This document shows, one piece after another, positions 9,647 to 18,028 of a stretch of DNA of 64,000 nucleotides. Below the pieces are notes generated by a model, which searched no databases, had not been told where the DNA came from, and saw nothing but the letters and a program-made list of their open reading frames with translations. Position 1 is the stretch's first letter. Each line of letters begins with the position of its first letter. This DNA is from Sphingomonas sp. IC-56 (GTDB taxonomy: Bacteria > Pseudomonadota > Alphaproteobacteria > Sphingomonadales > Sphingomonadaceae): the NCBI RefSeq assembly GCF_021043375.1, contig NZ_JAJNDV010000009.1:62001-126000 (forward strand), read 5' to 3'. The position numbers were made by a program, and so were the translations under genes.

Positions 9647-11152
9647 CTAGACTTCCAGCACCGGCTGGCAGCCGAAGGCAGCGGCGAGCGCCTTGTGCCG
9701 GCGGGCGACGGTGTCGCCGTAGAGCGCCTCATCCTCGGGCGGCAGGCACAGCGCGAGTGTTCCGTCCGAAAGCGTGAGACGCGAGCGCTGCAACGGCGCC
9801 GCGACTCCGCCGCTCAGCCGCTGGCCCAGCCGCATGGCGAGGCCCCATAGCTTGGCGCGGCGCAGGGCCTCTGGCCCGGAAAGCCGGCCAAGCGGCTCGG
9901 GGCTGTTCATCTTGCCGCCGAGCGATGCGTAGAGCGCCTGCGCGATCAGTGCGCGGCCCCTGGCATCCACGCCGACCCAATTGCCGTGCAGCCCGATTTC
10001 CATGCCGCGTTCGTCGCGGAATTCGGGGTTGGCGCGCCAGCCGACATCGGCGAGCAGGCAGGCGGCATGACGCAACCGGGCAATGTCGGCAGGCTCATCG
10101 GCGAAGAGGGGCGCGATCCAGCGATCGAGCAAGTCGCCATGTTCGGGGAAGCGGCCGAGCCGGCGCCCTTCGTCGCGCGCGGCGACGATCAGCGGGTCCT
10201 GCTGGCGCTCCTCGCGCGAGAGGCGCTGGAACAACAGCCCTTCGCGCAGGCCATAGGCCGATACCACCGTGCCGCTGCTGCCCAGATGCTTGAGGACGCT
10301 GCCGAGGAGCACGGTGGCGTTGTCCAGCGTAGGCAGGCGCGCGCTCGAGAGATCAGGAACCGCCTTGAGCTCGGCCTTGGACAAGTCGGCGAGCGCCCGG
10401 GTGAGTTCGCCGATGCGATCGAGCGACAGGGTGTATTGATGCAGCACGGGCAGCGGGTAGGCGGTCAGGTGCATGTCGAGCTTGGCGAGCGAACGCCACG
10501 AGCCGCCGACCAGGTAGAATGGCAGCCCCTTCCCCCTGCCCGTCCAGCCGGTCTCGGCGATCAGCCGGGCGACGGTGCGGTCGAGCACGCCCTTGCCCTG
10601 GGCACGGATGGCGCCGAGGCGGAGCACGCCCAGTGGGAACGAAACGCGGTCGGTGACGGTGCCCGCCACGACGCGGACCAGCTCCAGGCTGCCGCCGCCG
10701 AGATCACCGACAACGCCGTCCGCTTCGGGGATGCCGGACAGCACGCCAAAGCCGGAAGCCATTGCCTCCTCTTCGCCGGCAAGCAGCTCGACTTCGAGCC
10801 CGTAGCGGCGGGCGGCGGCGATGAGTTCGTGGCCGTTAGACGCATCGCGTACCGCCGCGGTGGCGACGGTGCGCAATTCGTTCACCTGCATCTCACGCGC
10901 CAGCCTGGCGAAGCGTTGCAACGCCGAGCAGGCCAGCTTCAGACTGGCGGGTTCGATCGCGCCGGTTTCGCTGAGCGAGCGGCCGAGCCCGGCCATGACC
11001 TTCTCGTTGAACAGGATCGCGGGCAGACGGACCGGCCCCTGATACACGACCAGGCGGACCGAGTTGGAGCCGATGTCGATGATGGCGAGGCGGGGCTCAT
11101 CGGCTACCTCCGCCTGACGCGGCTTGGCCGACAGCAGATTGGCCAAGCTCAC
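9647..11152 (-). CDS. ppx: Exopolyphosphatase / pppGpp phosphohydrolase (Ppx/GppA)
   Basis: Degrades polyphosphate, or the pentaphosphate alarmone, from the chain end. The 501-residue protein has the actin-like ATPase fold motifs IDIGSNSVRLVVY near residue 25 and GDLGGGSLELVRV, plus an extended C-terminal HD-like region. It starts 4 nt inside the end of ppk1 (ATGA-type overlap), so synthesis and degradation of polyphosphate are encoded in one transcript. Whether it prefers polyphosphate or pppGpp cannot be read from sequence; the ppk1 neighbour favours polyphosphate. Confidence 0.93.
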   Translation of the reverse strand: MSLANLLSAKPRQAEVADEPRLAIIDIGSNSVRLVVYQGPVRLPAILFNEKVMAGLGRSLSETGAIEPASLKLACSALQRFARLAREMQVNELRTVATAAVRDASNGHELIAAARRYGLEVELLAGEEEAMASGFGVLSGIPEADGVVGDLGGGSLELVRVVAGTVTDRVSFPLGVLRLGAIRAQGKGVLDRTVARLIAETGWTGRGKGLPFYLVGGSWRSLAKLDMHLTAYPLPVLHQYTLSLDRIGELTRALADLSKAELKAVPDLSSARLPTLDNATVLLGSVLKHLGSSGTVVSAYGLREGLLFQRLSREERQQDPLIVAARDEGRRLGRFPEHGDLLDRWIAPLFADEPADIARLRHAACLLADVGWRANPEFRDERGMEIGLHGNWVGVDARGRALIAQALYASLGGKMNSPEPLGRLSGPEALRRAKLWGLAMRLGQRLSGGVAAPLQRSRLTLSDGTLALCLPPEDEALYGDTVARRHKALAAAFGCQPVLEV

Positions 11153-13314
11153 GCGCCCTTGGCCGCGCGGCGGCGCTTCAGCGAAAGCTTCGGCACGGGC
11201 TTACGCGTTTCCAGCGCAGCGCCGCGGCCTGACAGTGACGGGTTGGTCATGAAATAACGGTGCAGGTTGAATGCCCCTTCGCTGGTGTCGGCGCGGACAT
11301 AGCTGCCATCGGGCTTCAGCCACCAGCTCTGTTCGTTGTCGAGCAGATTGGCCACCATCACCTGATCCAGCACCTGGTCATGCACCGTCTTGTTGAGGAT
11401 CGGTAACATGAACTCCACGCGGCGGTCGAAGTTGCGCTGCATCCAGTCCGCCGAGGAGATGAACAGCTTTGCCTCGTCATTGGGCAGCGCGTTGCCGTTG
11501 CCGAACGCCCAGATGCGGCTGTGTTCCAGGAAGCGGCCGACGATCGATTTGACGCGAATATTCTCCGACATGCCGGGCACGCCCGGGCGCAGGCAGCAGA
11601 TGCCGCGGATGACGAGGTCGATCTCCACGCCGGCGCTGCTCGCCTCGTACAGCTTCTCGATGGTGGCGGGATCGACCAGCGAGTTCATCTTGGCCCAGAT
11701 CGCACCGGGCCTGCCGGCACGAGCATGGGCGATTTCGCTCTCGATCAGATCGCGAAGCCGGTCGCGCAGGTCGCGCGGGCTGATCGCCATGAGCTTGAGC
11801 TTCTTGGGCTCGACATAGCCGGTGACGTAATTGAAGATTTGTGCCGCGTCGGTGCCGATGCGCGGATCGGCGGTGAAGAAACTGAGATCGGTGTAGATGC
11901 GCGCGGTCACCGGGTGATAATTGCCGGTGCCGAGGTGGCAATAGGTGCGGAAGCCATTGCCCTCGCGCCGGACCACCATCGAGATCTTGGCGTGGGTCTT
12001 CCAGTCGATAAAGCCATAGACCACCTGGACGCCGGCACGCTCCAGCGCGGTTGCCCAGAGGAGATTCTGTTCCTCGTCGAAGCGGGCCTTGAGCTCCACC
12101 ACGGCAGTGACGGACTTGCCGGCTTCGGCCGCAGCGATCAGCGCGCTGATGACGCCGGCCTGCTTGCCGGCGCGGTAGAGCGTCTGCTTGATGGCGACGA
12201 CGTCTGGGTCCTGCGCGGCTTGCGTCAGGAAGGCGATCACTACGTCGAAGGTTTCGTAGGGATGGTGAACGACGATGTCCTTGGCGCGAATCGCCGCGAA
12301 GCAGTCGCCGCCATATTCCCGGATGCGCTCGGGGAAGCGCGGGGTGTAGAGCGAGAATTTGAGCTCGGGGCGGTCCTCGTCGACCAGCTTGGCGAGATCG
12401 CCGACGCCCAGGAAACCGCCGGTTTCGGTGAGCAGCGCCTCGCTGCCGCCCAGTTCCTCCTTGAGCACGGCTTCGAGCGAGGGGGGCGTCGAGTCCTCCA
12501 TCTCCAGGCGGATTACCCGGCCGCGGCGGCGCCGCTTGATCGCGCTGCGGAAGGTGAGGACGAGGTCTTCGGCTTCTTCCTCGATCTCCAGGTCGCTGTC
12601 GCGCAGGACGCGGAACACTGCCGAGCCGCGGACGGTGTAGCCGGGGAACAGCAGGTGCCAGAAATGCTTCACCACCGTCTCGATCGCGACATAGCGCGCA
12701 GGTTCGCCGGGCAGGCGCAGGAAGCGCGGCATGGTGGTGGGGAGCAAAACGAGTTCGCGGATCGGCTCCTGGTCCTTGTCACGCACCAAGTCGAAGATGA
12801 CGCTGAGCCCCTGATTGGGGATGAAGGGAAACGGGTGCGCGGGATCGAGCGCCTGGGGGGTCAGGATCGGGAAGATTTGCTCGCCGAAATGCCCCTCCAG
12901 CCAGTCCTGGGTCGCCCCTTCGATGCCGTCGGCTTCCAGCACCTCAATGCCGGCCTCCGCCAGCTGGCCGCGGATCAGATTCCAGACGCTTTGCTGGTTG
13001 TCAGCGAGGATCTTCGCCTCGGCGGAAATGGCGGCGAGCTGCTGCCCCGGGGTGAGGCCGTCGGCGGAGCGCGCTTCCACCTGCTGAAGCTCCTGGCCGA
13101 GCAGGCCGGCGACGCGGACCATGAAGAATTCGTCGAAGTTCGACCCCGAGATCGACAGGAAGCGCAGCCGCTCAAGGAGGGGATGCGCAGGGTTGCAGGC
13201 CTCGTCCATCACCCGGCGGTTGAAGGCGAGCCAGCTCATCTCGCGGTTGAAATAGCGGTCGCCAGCCATGCCCGTTTCTGGCTCCGGAATCGCTTGCGGC
13301 CGCACTTTGGTCAT
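11149..13314 (-). CDS. ppk1: Polyphosphate kinase 1
   Basis: Membrane-associated enzyme polymerising the gamma phosphate of ATP into polyphosphate. The protein of about 721 aa has the N domain (FNREMSWLAFNRRV), the phospholipase-D-like core with the autophosphorylated histidine in HLGTGNYHPVTARIYTD and the second conserved histidine in LEHSRIWAFGNG. I chose the ATG at 13314, which overlaps the hdaA stop (ATGA). It lies between hdaA and ppx in a four-gene overlapping unit. PPK2 at 3.7 kb is a separate, unrelated enzyme. Confidence 0.97.
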   Translation of the reverse strand: MTKVRPQAIPEPETGMAGDRYFNREMSWLAFNRRVMDEACNPAHPLLERLRFLSISGSNFDEFFMVRVAGLLGQELQQVEARSADGLTPGQQLAAISAEAKILADNQQSVWNLIRGQLAEAGIEVLEADGIEGATQDWLEGHFGEQIFPILTPQALDPAHPFPFIPNQGLSVIFDLVRDKDQEPIRELVLLPTTMPRFLRLPGEPARYVAIETVVKHFWHLLFPGYTVRGSAVFRVLRDSDLEIEEEAEDLVLTFRSAIKRRRRGRVIRLEMEDSTPPSLEAVLKEELGGSEALLTETGGFLGVGDLAKLVDEDRPELKFSLYTPRFPERIREYGGDCFAAIRAKDIVVHHPYETFDVVIAFLTQAAQDPDVVAIKQTLYRAGKQAGVISALIAAAEAGKSVTAVVELKARFDEEQNLLWATALERAGVQVVYGFIDWKTHAKISMVVRREGNGFRTYCHLGTGNYHPVTARIYTDLSFFTADPRIGTDAAQIFNYVTGYVEPKKLKLMAISPRDLRDRLRDLIESEIAHARAGRPGAIWAKMNSLVDPATIEKLYEASSAGVEIDLVIRGICCLRPGVPGMSENIRVKSIVGRFLEHSRIWAFGNGNALPNDEAKLFISSADWMQRNFDRRVEFMLPILNKTVHDQVLDQVMVANLLDNEQSWWLKPDGSYVRADTSEGAFNLHRYFMTNPSLSGRGAALETRKPVPKLSLKRRRAAKGA

Positions 13315-13925
13315 GGTTCCTCGTCTTCTTGCCACTTGCTCAGCAGCCCGGCGTTCCCGAGCACCTGGCGCACCATGGGAATGGTCAAGCGCTGCTCGGC
13401 CTCGGTCTCCAGCACATCGGCAACGCGCAGGATCGCGATATGGCTGCGCTCGATCCGGCGCGAGAGCCAGGCGACGACGTCAGGCTTGGCGTGGAGAAGG
13501 TGGCGCTCGAACGCGCGCTCGATGAGCTGGGGGATCAGCGCGTCATCGGGCGGGCCGATCTCCAGCAGCGGCGAGGCGGCAAGGCGCGAGCGCAGGTCGG
13601 GGAGCTTGACCTCCCAGACAGGTGGCGCGGCTTCGGCCACCATCAGCAACGGGCGGCGTTCCTGCTGTGCCTGGTTCCAGGCGTGGAAGACGTCGGTCTC
13701 CGCCGCACGATCGGCATCGTCGAAGATGTGGCCGCCGCTCTTGGCTGCGAAGATGCGGGCCAGCAGGCTGCGGCCGGATTTACGCGGGCCGACCAGCAAC
13801 GCGGCCATCACCGGCCAGGTCGCCCAGCGCTCCAGCTGCTGCACGGCGTGCACGTTGGAGTCGCTGACCAGGAATTCCGTCTCACGCGCTTCGGGCAGGC
13901 CGAGCGGCAGGCGCAGCTGCGTCAT
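13311..13925 (-). CDS. hdaA: DnaA regulatory inactivator HdaA
   Basis: DnaA-like AAA+ protein that, bound to the sliding clamp, stimulates ATP hydrolysis by DnaA after initiation. The 204-residue protein opens with MTQLRLPLGLP, in which QLRLPL matches the Hda clamp-binding motif. The P-loop is GPRKSGRS with Arg in place of the Walker A lysine, as I recall also for E. coli Hda, and Walker B is HIFDDAD. The start at 13925 overlaps the stop of the DUF2066-like gene. The longer in-frame extension to 14036 is Arg/Pro-rich and would precede the clamp motif, so I reject it. Confidence 0.9.
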   Translation of the reverse strand: MTQLRLPLGLPEARETEFLVSDSNVHAVQQLERWATWPVMAALLVGPRKSGRSLLARIFAAKSGGHIFDDADRAAETDVFHAWNQAQQERRPLLMVAEAAPPVWEVKLPDLRSRLAASPLLEIGPPDDALIPQLIERAFERHLLHAKPDVVAWLSRRIERSHIAILRVADVLETEAEQRLTIPMVRQVLGNAGLLSKWQEDEEP

Positions 13926-15226
13926 TCGCCGGTTGCGGCGCTCGGGTTCGCGGGCGCGGAAGGCGGTGCCGCGCCCGGGGCGGGGCCTGCTGCCCGGCGG
14001 ATGCGGAGCACGCCGACGCCTTCCTGAACTTGCCACCCCCGCGCCTCCAAAGCCGCCCGCAGGCCGGCGATAGAGCCATCATACGACACGCGCATGACGG
14101 AGACGCCGCCCAGCGCCAGGCTGGTAGTGGCCGCCGAGCGAACGCCGGGCACGCCGCGCACCGCCGATTCGGAAGCGTTGAGCGCGGCGACATTGGGCGT
14201 GTCGACCTGCACGGTATAGCTGGCCGTGGACACGCTGCTGGGCAGCGGCGTGGGAGTTTCGGACGGCGCCGCGGCGGCGGCGGCCGCTTCTGCCGCTGCC
14301 TCGGCTTCGGCCTTCTTCTCGGCCTCACTCTTCACGCGCGGGGGCCGGGTGGCGAGCAGCGCGTCGGTGCGGAGCAATCCGCCGGCCAGCGCCTGCTGGT
14401 ACGCCTTGTCGATCCGCTGGATGCCCGCGTCGAGCAGTGTGTCGAGCGCGTCGCCATTGTCGACGCGCAGCGCAAAGCTGGCGATCGGCTTGCGGTCGGG
14501 CCCGTGATTGGCGGCGAAGATGCCGACCACCGGACCGCCGGGATATTCGCGGCGCAGCTGCACTTCGGCGACCAGCACGTCGGAAGCGCCATATTGGTCG
14601 AGCACGGTGCGCCACCAGTTACGCCCGCGGCGCAGCGTCTGGCCGGCGTTGATCAACAGCGCGTCGGGGCCGGTGCCGCCGAGGCGGACATAATCGATGG
14701 TGCTGCCGCCGCTGCGGAAACGGTTCCATGCGCGCATCCAGGCGGTTTCCCGCTCGAACACGCGCCCTACCCCGCCGGAAAACTCCAGCGGAATGAGCAG
14801 CATCGGCGCGGAGCGCGTCACCTGAGTCGACACGCCCAGGATAGCGCCGGCACGGGCACGGTCGAACAGCACGCCCAGACTGGCGATATAGCGGTTCGGG
14901 CCGATCTGTTCACGCTCGACCACGATGCCAGCGGAAAGCGAATCCAGCGTGCTGTCGGGCAGGCTCGACTTCTTGCCGGTCAGGCGCTGCGACAGCATCT
15001 CCCAACCCTTGCGCTGGGCCAGGCGCCAGCCACCCTGGCGCGCGGCGTCGGCGTCCTTGGCCGATACGTCGACCCGAACGCCCGATACTTCGAAGCTGCC
15101 CGAGGCGTCGACCGCGACTCCTGCGGCAGCGCCGCCGCCGCCCTGCGCCATCACCATGCCGCCCACGCCGGCCAGAGCGAGCGCGCCAGCGATGCCGACA
15201 ATGGTGGAGGAACGCGAAACCTGCAT
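13922..15226 (-). CDS. Exported DUF2066-like protein with Ala-rich linker and small C-terminal domain
   Basis: Uncharacterised 434-residue protein. A hydrophobic segment at residues 7-27 ending in VMAQ suggests a cleaved signal peptide or N-terminal anchor. Residues 40-300 resemble DUF2066, a family often found beside purM and hda in other proteobacteria; I rely on synteny and general features for that. An Ala/Glu/Lys-rich linker (about 299-325) follows, then an alpha/beta domain (SYTVQVDT...GVRSAATTS) that looks like a heavy-metal-associated (ferredoxin-like) fold without the CxxC. It starts the hdaA-ppk1-ppx unit. Function unknown. Confidence 0.75.
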   Translation of the reverse strand: MQVSRSSTIVGIAGALALAGVGGMVMAQGGGGAAAGVAVDASGSFEVSGVRVDVSAKDADAARQGGWRLAQRKGWEMLSQRLTGKKSSLPDSTLDSLSAGIVVEREQIGPNRYIASLGVLFDRARAGAILGVSTQVTRSAPMLLIPLEFSGGVGRVFERETAWMRAWNRFRSGGSTIDYVRLGGTGPDALLINAGQTLRRGRNWWRTVLDQYGASDVLVAEVQLRREYPGGPVVGIFAANHGPDRKPIASFALRVDNGDALDTLLDAGIQRIDKAYQQALAGGLLRTDALLATRPPRVKSEAEKKAEAEAAAEAAAAAAAPSETPTPLPSSVSTASYTVQVDTPNVAALNASESAVRGVPGVRSAATTSLALGGVSVMRVSYDGSIAGLRAALEARGWQVQEGVGVLRIRRAAGPAPGAAPPSAPANPSAATGE

Positions 15227-15326
15227 GCGGGCGCTCTTTTGGCGGAGGCGTGCGTCGAAGCCAAGCGCGTAATGATCAACAAGAGGGAGTTCCGATTTCC
15301 CTCAACCGGCGCTAAGCGCGTCCGCC

Positions 15327-16421
15327 ATGAGCGACGAGCAAGCCTATACCTACGCCCAGGCCGGCGTTTCCATCGCAGCGGGCAATGCCCTGGTCCGGGC
15401 CATCGCCCCGCTTGCCCGATCGACGCGGCGCCCGGGCGCCGACGCCGACCTGGGTGGCTTTGGTGGCCTGTTCGACCTGAAGGCCGCCGGGTTCGAGGAT
15501 CCTCTGCTGGTCGCGGCCAATGACGGCGTCGGCACCAAGCTGAAGCTGGCCATCGAGCATGACGCGCATGACGGCGTCGGGGTCGACCTGGTCGCGATGT
15601 GCGCCAACGACTTGATCGTGCAGGGTGCCGAGCCTTTGTTCTTCCTGGACTATTATGCCAGCGGCAAGCTGGACGCGGGCGTTGCCGAGCGCGTGATCGC
15701 CAGTATTGCCGACGGGTGCCGCCAGGCGGGCTGCGCGCTGATCGGCGGCGAGACCGCCGAGATGCCGGGCATGTATGCCGATGGCGATTACGACCTGGCC
15801 GGCTTCTGTGTCGGCGCGGTGGAGCGCAAGAACCTGCTCGACGGCAGCAAGATCCGTCCCGGCGACGTGCTGCTGGGCCTCGCCTCGACGGGCGTGCATT
15901 CCAATGGATTCTCGCTGGTACGCCGGCTGGCTGCCGACAAGGGGTGGAAGCTCAACCGGCCTTCGGTGTTCGACCAGGAACGGCTGCTGATCGACACGCT
16001 GATGGCGCCGACGCGTATCTATGTCGCCAGCCTGTTGCCGCAGCTGCGCAAGGGCACGATCCACGGTCTGGCGCACATCACCGGCGGCGGACTGCTGGAG
16101 AATGTGCCGCGCGTGCTGCCGCAGGATTGCCATGCCCGGATCGATGCCGGCGCGTGGGCGCTGCCGCGGCTGATGGCGTTCCTGCAGGCGCAGGGGAATA
16201 TCGAGCCCGAGGAGATGGCGCGAACCTTCAACTGCGGCGTCGGCATGGTGGCGGCAGTTGCGGCCAACCAGGCAGAGGGCGTGGCACGCGAGCTTACCGA
16301 GGCCGGCGAAACCGTGTTCACCATCGGCACGGTGGAAGAAGGCCCGCGCGGCTGCACCGTATTCGGCGCCGAGGAAATCTGGAGCGCCCGCCAGCCTTGG
16401 TCCGCCACGCATAATGGCTAA
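15327..16421 (+). CDS. purM: Phosphoribosylformylglycinamidine cyclo-ligase (AIR synthetase)
   Basis: Fifth step of purine synthesis: ATP-dependent closure of FGAM to AIR. The 364-residue protein has the PurM-family motifs: [43 protein letters not shown] and [16 protein letters not shown]. The ATG at 15327 gives a family-typical N-terminus ([15 protein letters not shown]). It is divergent from the DUF2066-like gene with about 100 nt between, which must hold both promoters. The last 8 nt overlap purN. Confidence 0.97.
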   Translation: MSDEQAYTYAQAGVSIAAGNALVRAIAPLARSTRRPGADADLGGFGGLFDLKAAGFEDPLLVAANDGVGTKLKLAIEHDAHDGVGVDLVAMCANDLIVQGAEPLFFLDYYASGKLDAGVAERVIASIADGCRQAGCALIGGETAEMPGMYADGDYDLAGFCVGAVERKNLLDGSKIRPGDVLLGLASTGVHSNGFSLVRRLAADKGWKLNRPSVFDQERLLIDTLMAPTRIYVASLLPQLRKGTIHGLAHITGGGLLENVPRVLPQDCHARIDAGAWALPRLMAFLQAQGNIEPEEMARTFNCGVGMVAAVAANQAEGVARELTEAGETVFTIGTVEEGPRGCTVFGAEEIWSARQPWSATHNG

Positions 16422-17007
16422 GCGCCGGCTGGGCATCCTGATCTCGGGACGCGGCTCCAACATGGCGTCGCTGGTGGAAGCATCGCGCGCGGCCGACTGC
16501 CCCTATGAAGTTGTGCTGGTCGCCAGCGACAAGCCGGCCGCGGCGGGGCTCGGCTGGGCCGCCGAACAGGGCATCGCCACCTTTGCGCAGAGCCCCAAGG
16601 GGATGCCCAAGGCCGAGTATGAAGCGGCGATCGACGCCGCGCTGCGGGACGCTGGAGTCGAGGCGATCGCGCTTGCCGGCTATATGCGGCTGCTGTCCGA
16701 CGACTTCGTTGCGCGGTGGCGTGGGCGGATCGTCAACATCCATCCCTCGCTGCTGCCCAAGTACAAGGGGCTCGACACGCATGCGCGCGCCCTTGCCGCG
16801 GGCGATGCGACAGCGGGTTGTTCGGTGCATATCGTGACCGAAGAACTCGACGGCGGCGCGTTGCTGGGCCAGGCCCAAGTGCCCGTGCTGCCCGGCGACA
16901 CCGCCGACAGCCTGGCCGCGCGCGTTCTGGAACAGGAGCATCGGCTATACCCGCAAACCGTCGCCGCATGGCTGCGCGGTGCTGAGACCGCCGCACATTC
17001 TTCCTAA
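16414..17007 (+). CDS. purN: Phosphoribosylglycinamide formyltransferase
   Basis: Transfers formyl from 10-formyl-tetrahydrofolate to GAR in purine synthesis. The 197-residue protein shows the phosphate-binding [10 protein letters not shown] at residues 11-20 and the catalytic Asn108, His110 ([12 protein letters not shown]) and Asp146 (EELDGGALL). The start lies 8 nt inside purM, so the two are coupled. Nothing else is unusual. Confidence 0.97.
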   Translation: MAKRRLGILISGRGSNMASLVEASRAADCPYEVVLVASDKPAAAGLGWAAEQGIATFAQSPKGMPKAEYEAAIDAALRDAGVEAIALAGYMRLLSDDFVARWRGRIVNIHPSLLPKYKGLDTHARALAAGDATAGCSVHIVTEELDGGALLGQAQVPVLPGDTADSLAARVLEQEHRLYPQTVAAWLRGAETAAHSS

Positions 17008-17088
17008 CATCGGATATTTTCGTAACGCGCTGAGTTGATGGCCAATAGCTCAAACGAGCAGGTCATCAGGAACGAGAGAGGCGCGTTG

Positions 17089-17289
17089 ATGCCCCATCCC
17101 CATCTGTCCAACACGCCGGAAAAGGCCGGCGGCACCGCCACTGCGGAGCAGGGTCAGGTCATGCTCGACGGACCGGACGGCGTCGCTGTCGCAATGACGC
17201 CGGAAGCCGCGCTCCTGACCGCGCAGAGCCTGACCGCCGCGGCCGAAGAAGCGACCGACCAGCAGAGTGCCGAGGGGCATCCGAGCTGA
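17089..17289 (+). CDS. Small conserved protein of unknown function
   Basis: A 66-residue acidic, Ala-rich protein with no membrane segment. The recognisable part is VMLDGPDGVAVAMTPEAA followed by an amphipathic Ala/Glu helix, a pattern I associate with short proteins common in alphaproteobacteria but cannot name. I chose ATG 17089 because GAGAGG lies 7 nt upstream (17076-17081); an in-frame ATG at 17038 would add 17 residues with no visible ribosome binding site. It stands between purN and the EEP gene. Confidence 0.6.
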   Translation: MPHPHLSNTPEKAGGTATAEQGQVMLDGPDGVAVAMTPEAALLTAQSLTAAAEEATDQQSAEGHPS

Positions 17290-17332
17290 CCCCCTTGCCT
17301 ATCCGTATCTCAGCGCCCGATAAGAGGCGCGC

Positions 17333-18028
17333 ATGATCAAGGTCGCCAGTTATAACATGCGCAAGTCGATCGGCACCGATCGGCGGCGGCGCCCCGAGCG
17401 GACGCTGCAGGTGCTGTGCGAAATCGACGCCGACATTGTCGCCTTGCAGGAGGCCGACCGCCGCTTTGGCGCGCGGGAGGCGGTGCTGACTCCGCACCTG
17501 CTAGCCGAGCATGGCGACTGGAAGCCGGTGATGTTCGGCATGCGGGCGCGCTCGATGGGTTGGCACGGCAACGCGCTGCTGGTGCGGCGCGATGCCGAGG
17601 TTCTGGATTGCGAGGCGATCCATTTGCCGGCGCTGGAGCCGCGCGGCGCAGTGATGGCGGACATTCGGCTGAAGGGCCAGGTGATCCGAGTCGTCGGCAT
17701 GCATCTCGACCTGTCGGGCCTGTGGCGGCGGCGGCAGGCGCATGCGGTGATCGCGCATCTTAACGCCAGCGCGCAAAGCTATCCCACCGTGCTGATGGGC
17801 GACCTGAACGACTGGAGCGCGCAAGGCGGGTGCCTGCGTGATTTCGGCCAGCATTTCACCTTTGCCGCAACCGGCAAGAGTTTCCATGCGCGGCGGCCGA
17901 TGGCGCGGCTCGACCGGATCATGGTCACGCCTGATTTGGCGATCGGGGAGTGCGGCGTGCACGAAAGCCTGCATGCCCGCACCGCATCCGACCATCTTCC
18001 GATCTGGGCCGAGCTCCAGCCCGCTTGA
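17333..18028 (+). CDS. Endonuclease/exonuclease/phosphatase (EEP) family protein
   Basis: Metal-dependent phosphodiesterase or phosphatase of the DNase I-like fold, 231 aa, with no signal peptide. It shows the family motifs in order: SYNMRKS (Asn8), VALQEADRR (metal-binding Glu40), MHLDLSG, MGDLNDWS and the C-terminal SDHLPIWAEL with the catalytic Asp-His. The substrate could be DNA ends or phospho- or sphingolipid headgroups. Its stop shares one nucleotide with the start of the patatin-like gene, which makes a joint lipid-related role plausible, but that is inference. Confidence 0.85.
   Translation: MIKVASYNMRKSIGTDRRRRPERTLQVLCEIDADIVALQEADRRFGAREAVLTPHLLAEHGDWKPVMFGMRARSMGWHGNALLVRRDAEVLDCEAIHLPALEPRGAVMADIRLKGQVIRVVGMHLDLSGLWRRRQAHAVIAHLNASAQSYPTVLMGDLNDWSAQGGCLRDFGQHFTFAATGKSFHARRPMARLDRIMVTPDLAIGECGVHESLHARTASDHLPIWAELQPA

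Noticed and set aside
13780-13830. Arginine in the HdaA P-loop as a sign of inactivation
   Set aside because: Hda proteins, including as I recall E. coli Hda, have GRS in place of GKS; it is normal for the family.
11521-14073. An 850-codon plus-strand frame opposite ppk1 and hdaA
   Set aside because: Antisense shadow of two clear genes, without family motifs or a ribosome binding site.
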